64,000 nt of DNA from Lepisosteus oculatus (taxonomy: Eukaryota > Chordata > Actinopteri > Semionotiformes > Lepisosteidae): positions 23,635,444 to 23,699,443 of the forward strand of contig NC_090703.1 of assembly GCF_040954835.1 (NCBI RefSeq). Reading direction: 5' to 3'. Position 1 is the stretch's first letter. Each line of letters starts with the position of its first letter. The translations under genes were made by a program, and so were the position numbers. This document shows, piece after piece, positions 59,800 to 64,000 of the stretch. The notes under the pieces were generated by a model. It saw nothing but the letters and a program-made list of their open reading frames with translations, was not told where the DNA came from and did no database searches.

Positions 59800-59876
59800 T
59801 CTCCCCCGTCACCCCATCCTTTTTGACAGATGTGTGGTATTTTGCCTATATAAGAGGCGCTCAAAAATGACAGTTT
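59800..59876 (+). promoter_or_regulatory. TATA promoter of a second gene
   Basis: TATATAAG at 59847-59854 lies about 30 bases before a likely transcription start near 59877. Upstream is CCGTCACCCC, which contains a CRE-type half site (CGTCA). The arrangement resembles promoters of hormone and neuropeptide genes, but this is only suggestive. Confidence 0.55.
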
Positions 59877-59952
59877 CTTCACTAGGTACAGCACCTGGCC
59901 AGCACTTCAACAGCTTAATTTGGAAAGCTGGGGACAGGTTTCACTTCAAAAG
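59877..59952 (+). other. probable non-coding first exon of the second gene
   Basis: About 76 bases ending in CTTCAAAAG at a strong GTAAGG donor (59953). It contains no ATG-led frame of note. The start is estimated from the TATA box. Confidence 0.55.
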
Positions 59953-60777
59953 GTAAGGACCCCATTTAAAAAAATACTTAATATTTTTAGCATTTCATTT
60001 CCTTTTACTCAAGACTGTTCATTTCTCACCATGTTATCTTCTAAACTACTGTACTACAGGGAAATAAACTAGCAAGCGACACAAAATCCAATAAATTAGA
60101 ACTGACAAAAATGAAATAAATAACAATCGTTTGGATGGAGAAAAAGAGAAAGATGAAGCCGAGACAAATTATAGTATTGATCCAACAAAACTGAATTGAA
60201 AAATGCGCTAAGAAATGCTTGCTGTGCTTTGTCAAGTTCATCATTAAGTTAAACTTTTTAAGTTAGTTGGTAAATAACAGGGATATAAACCTATTTTTAT
60301 TTATTATTGCATGTCTCATAGTTCTTCTTGAGCATCTTTAACAACAGGAGGTGGGCCAGTGACTTAACATTCTTGATCTTGTAAAATGTTGTCTTTCTCG
60401 TTAATATTCAGAGGACCATATCTCACATGCAAAAAGGCTAGAAGTCGTAGGAGAATCATAAAGGCTGAATAATATGTAAAGGGTTTTGCTGACATTTGTT
60501 TGCTGCTTTCTGAAGATGAGCTCAGCACACTCTACAACATCCCAGGGAAACAAAACAAACAATGGAAACAGCGTCCATGCTTTCTGTGTTGGGACACAAA
60601 TACAAATGTAAAAGTAATGCACTCCAAAGTAATATATTAAAGTAAATTATTAAATTGTGTTATTTAGTTTTGATTAAAAAGGTAGCATGTGTTCCCTTTT
60701 ACATTTTGCATGACCGGTAAGTGCAAATGCATGCATACAGTATATATTATGCAGTATATTGCATACAGTATATAATA

Positions 60778-60866
60778 CGTGAAGAAAGCTCCACAGCCAA
60801 AACATTGTTTTTCCTTTCTTCTCTTTTCAGCAAGGAATAAACCTTTACTTGTTCCTATATTATATA
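60778..60866 (-). repeat. Penelope-type terminal fragment
   Basis: The reverse complement reads GGAACAAGTAAAGGTTTATT, then TTTTGGCTGTGGAGC. It shares these words with the copies at 8.6, 21.3 and 38.0 kb. Confidence 0.6.
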
Positions 60867-62921
60867 TTATACTTTTGGGTTAAGATACATGAGAAAAAAA
60901 GTTTATATAACTGATTTAATACTACTTTACTTTAGGAAATAAGTCTTCTCATTGGTTTATGTAAAGGTGCTTATTTTAAAGAAAATTTGTTTTTTACAGC
61001 AGTATACAGTAATAGTGCAGTATCACTGAAAAATAATGCACTTATATTACAAGAAACTAACAAATGACTTTGTAGCAAAGCGTTGGGTCACTATTTTAAT
61101 AGATTATATATTATATCATATTTTTATATATACAGTATAATATAATATTCACATACTGTATACTGAATATAAACTCTATATGCACCTTGTTGGTTTTGAA
61201 ATTTATTGATATTAGAACTGCTTGTACTTTGGTGAGCTTTGTGCATTTTAGGATGCTTCACAAATGTTCATTTTAGCATCTTATTTTTTAATAGTTTTTA
61301 TATTTACGTATTTAAACCCTGTTTTAAGGAAACACAAAACACAAAAGCAACTACAGATGAAACAGACCATACTGTGTACACTTCTACAAGAGATTACTGT
61401 ACATTAAAGTGTTTAGCTTGCTGTCAAGAATCAAAAGAGAAAGAAATGATAAAAAGATGAGGAAACGCACTTCGACAAGGAACAGAAAATATCATATCTT
61501 TTGAATTGCTGTGTCAATAGCAATGTTCCAAAGTGCCAATGAGTAAAAGTACTGCTAACTTAGACCTTTCTAGAAGCAAGAATCATGGTATACTAACCAA
61601 ACCCAAGAACAAATTGCAGGCTTTGTCCAATTCTTCTCCTGCACTGAAATCATAATCCCTAAGTAAATGTGCTTGTTGAGCATTGAAATTGTTAACTAAA
61701 ATTAAACTAAAAGAACTTCTGAGGATTGTGGAAGATTAGTACCTAATATATAGCTCAACACAGTGAACTGCTTTTAATTCGGATATTTCTTAAAATAAGA
61801 GGCAGAGGCACATAACTCTTAGTGATGATATTCTTAGTTTTGAGTACATGTTTTCCATATTCATCTAACCATTTATGTCTAACCTTGCTAGGTGATGTTT
61901 AGCAAAGTACATGTGCATTGTTAAAGATGTTTCATAACAACCAAGCAATTTATTGGAATAATACTTAATATTTATTTTTTTCTGATCTATTTAACTACAT
62001 ATTGTTTCTACTATTTAATAGAAAACAATCTAAAGCCTACAGTATTCAATGTTCCTTTTATGTGTCATCCATTCAAAGTAATTACTATTACAGTAATATC
62101 GTATTGTGCAATATTAATTATTAATATTGCATTATAGATTTATTAATAATAATTATATTTCAGTCTTCAAAATAAAACTGTAACATGTAAAGTATGCCGT
62201 CATAAACACCTTTACAGCTCACCTGAATGTAATTGTGCATTTGTAATTTCTTCAAGGCAACCCTGAATACTGTGTAGTAAACTACATATCAGATAATCTG
62301 AAACTGTCAAACTGTTAGTATTTTTATCATTTGTTTGTTGCTTTTTCAGGGAAAAGAAAGAATATTACAAGGTACCATATATAATAATTAACAAATGTGA
62401 ACAATCATCATGGCATGAAAGATTTGGTACCTAAACAAACTGCGAAAATCCACCAATAACATAAAAAAAACAATAACAGAAAAAAGGAAACTAGAGATTT
62501 TGAAGAGAAAAGCAAAAGAAAAAGAGAAAAGTTAGAAAAAAGTAGTGAAAGAACAGAAGAGAGAATCCACAGTCTTCAAGGTCTTTCATATGTCTAGGTC
62601 GAGTTTTTATGAAGTTTAAAAAGAGCTGTCAGGCAGAATAAAATTTTGGAGTTGAGCCACAGAGTGAATACCTTCTTTTTGTCAAGAAGAAAATTTTTTA
62701 AGGGAGAGATTGACATCCCAAGGATACATGAGAACGTTGATTTGCAAATTACAGTAGGCTATTAAAAGTAAATGTAAAAACTGTAATTAATAACATTTTA
62801 AGGTATCAAAAATGTATAATTTAAATTATAATATCATATACTAAAAGTAAATTTTAAAAAATGGATAGTCGAATTTACAAACTGTACTGCTACATATGTA
62901 CAGCTATGAAATCAATTTATT

Positions 62922-63000
62922 GAGGTGACGCTAGGCCCTGTGTCCATCCTTGCGCCCATTGCTTGCCATGAGAGACTTCGACTCCTCTGCGACCCTGAAT
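62922..63000 (-). repeat. SINE-like fragment
   Basis: Read on the minus strand it has the order of the GGATGG-tailed repeat's 3' part; the + strand shows TTGCGCCCATTGCTTGCC and CTGCGACCCTGAAT. A short remnant. Confidence 0.45.
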
Positions 63001-63160
63001 TGGAAGAAGCAGTTTGAAAATGTACCGAAATAACACTATATATACTGTACTTAGTATGAAACCCTCTGACCTTCCCTTCACAAGAATGTATCTCTCATTC
63101 AATAGCTCAGCCTCTTCACTTGACACACACAAGTCCTCAGTGTCACTCTTTGTTTTGTAG

Positions 63161-63270
63161 ATTATGAAGCCAGTTTCCCCACCTCGCTCAGCATTCCTTT
63201 TCCTGGCTCTTGTTGTCTCGACCTTGCTGCCTTCTGGTTACACTCTTCCTCGCCTACGCAGCCTGCGCAG
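63161..63270 (+). CDS. signal-peptide exon of an unidentified secreted protein (partial)
   Basis: An acceptor (TTTGTTTTGTAG) and a strong GTAAGG donor flank 110 bases. The ATG at 63164 opens a frame of 35 codons plus two bases. The N-terminus MKPVSPPRS is followed by a hydrophobic core FLFLALVVSTLL, then PSG, which reads as a signal peptide with cleavage after about residue 25. The mature start YTLPRLRSLR is rich in arginine. Together with the TATA promoter and non-coding first exon, this looks like a small secreted peptide or hormone precursor. The rest lies beyond 64000. I do not recognise the family. Lying downstream of RIN3 it does not look like LGMN, the neighbour I recall in human. Confidence 0.6.
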
Positions 63271-64000
63271 GTAAGGGAGCCACTCAAGAGAGAGCAGGTC
63301 ATTACTTCTTTTGTTGTGTTTCATCGTGTCTTATAACACAAGTGACTGCTATTGCAAAGAAAAGTGGGTGTTCGGGTGCACTCTGGCCCTTAATCAGTGA
63401 GGCAAAAGCATTTTTTCTAACAGCAACCATTTAAAAAATTCACTTCACTTCACACACAATTTATCAAAACCTATTTTTCTGTGAAACCTGTATGCTTAAA
63501 ACAATGAAAAGCTGATGCTTGAATTACATTGGAATTGATATTCTATGAAAACGCAAAACATAACTAGGAGTATTTATTATTTTGATTTTGATTTTTGATT
63601 TTTGTAGAAAATTCAAATCAAACACGTAGCATATACCTGATACAATTTTGACTTGAAAGCTGATACTGAGACAGATTTGAGCCCACAATGTGAGATTATT
63701 CAGCAAATATAGCAAATATACCTTAATTTGCATGGGGAATTCTGGTTTTGATGTATTCAGGATACTCATAGTGCAGAGATTAAACATTTGGTTGAAAAAA
63801 GGCCTCAGATTGTTAGAAAGCTAAACAGTCTTTCATTCTCTTCAATCTGAAAATAATGGCTTGTATTTTTCATCCACAATTTGCATGTGAGGTGGGTCTG
63901 ACTTGGTTCTTTAAATGCGTCATGTTTTGATGCAGTACTTTGGTACATATTAGAAGAAACTACTCCACTAGTTAAACAATTTTAGCTGCAGTAGCTCAGA
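63271..64000 (+). other. start of the next intron, to the window end
   Basis: AT-rich sequence after the GTAAGG donor with no further exon recognised. The second gene's remaining exons would lie outside the window. Confidence 0.5.

Larger units (their letters stand above)
59953..63160 (+). other. intron 1 of the second gene
   Basis: About 3.2 kb, AT-rich. A Penelope-type terminal fragment lies at 60.78 kb and a SINE fragment at 62.92 kb. No other feature is recognised. Confidence 0.45.

Noticed and set aside
1..64000. CRISPR arrays, bacterial operons, tRNA or rRNA genes
   Set aside because: No regular spacer-repeat arrays, Shine-Dalgarno-led gene strings or cloverleaf-like sequences were noticed. 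The spliced gene and transposon types are eukaryotic.

Overview
The window is vertebrate nuclear DNA, AT-rich, with long introns and many decayed transposons. Its main content is one complete spliced gene on the + strand, the Ras and Rab interactor RIN3, running from a first coding exon at 3688 to a stop codon at 44543. I assembled eleven coding exons from splice signals, matching reading-frame phases and recalled similarity to human RIN3. They total 2811 nt and encode 936 residues; human RIN3 is about 985. Repeat types (L2-like LINEs, Penelope-like and Tc1-like elements, Gypsy, and the short repeats with GGATGG-type tails common in fish) point to a ray-finned fish. The strong match to human RIN3 and the long introns suggest a slowly evolving lineage such as gar, bowfin or sturgeon, but that is a guess.

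Layout: 1-2930 is upstream intergenic DNA with a decayed Tc1-like transposon. 2931-3687 is the probable promoter and 5' UTR. 3688-44543 is RIN3. Its roughly 12 kb fourth intron is a transposon graveyard holding a Penelope-like element, an L2-like LINE, an L2 3' end with a TTA microsatellite, and a Gypsy LTR element. 44544 to about 45.77 kb is the probable 3' UTR. From about 45.8 to 59.8 kb there is intergenic DNA with several repeats and a stretch that looks like unique sequence near 57.6-58.3 kb. At 59847 a TATA box begins a second candidate gene, with a non-coding first exon and a second exon (63161-63270) encoding a signal peptide. It is cut off by the window end and I could not identify it.

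RIN3 encodes an endosomal guanine-nucleotide exchange factor for the Rab5 family. The predicted protein has, in order, an SH2-like domain, a proline-rich region with three PxxPxR-type motifs, a RIN-homology region, a VPS9 catalytic domain and a Ras-association domain. No bacterial-type operon, CRISPR array, tRNA or rRNA gene was seen. The most unusual local structures are a fold-back inside a SINE-like repeat near 37.2 kb that looks like a template-switch mutation, a LINE fragment bounded by perfect 14-bp inverted repeats, the unidentified secreted-peptide gene, and a lysine in place of the usual SH2 arginine in RIN3.
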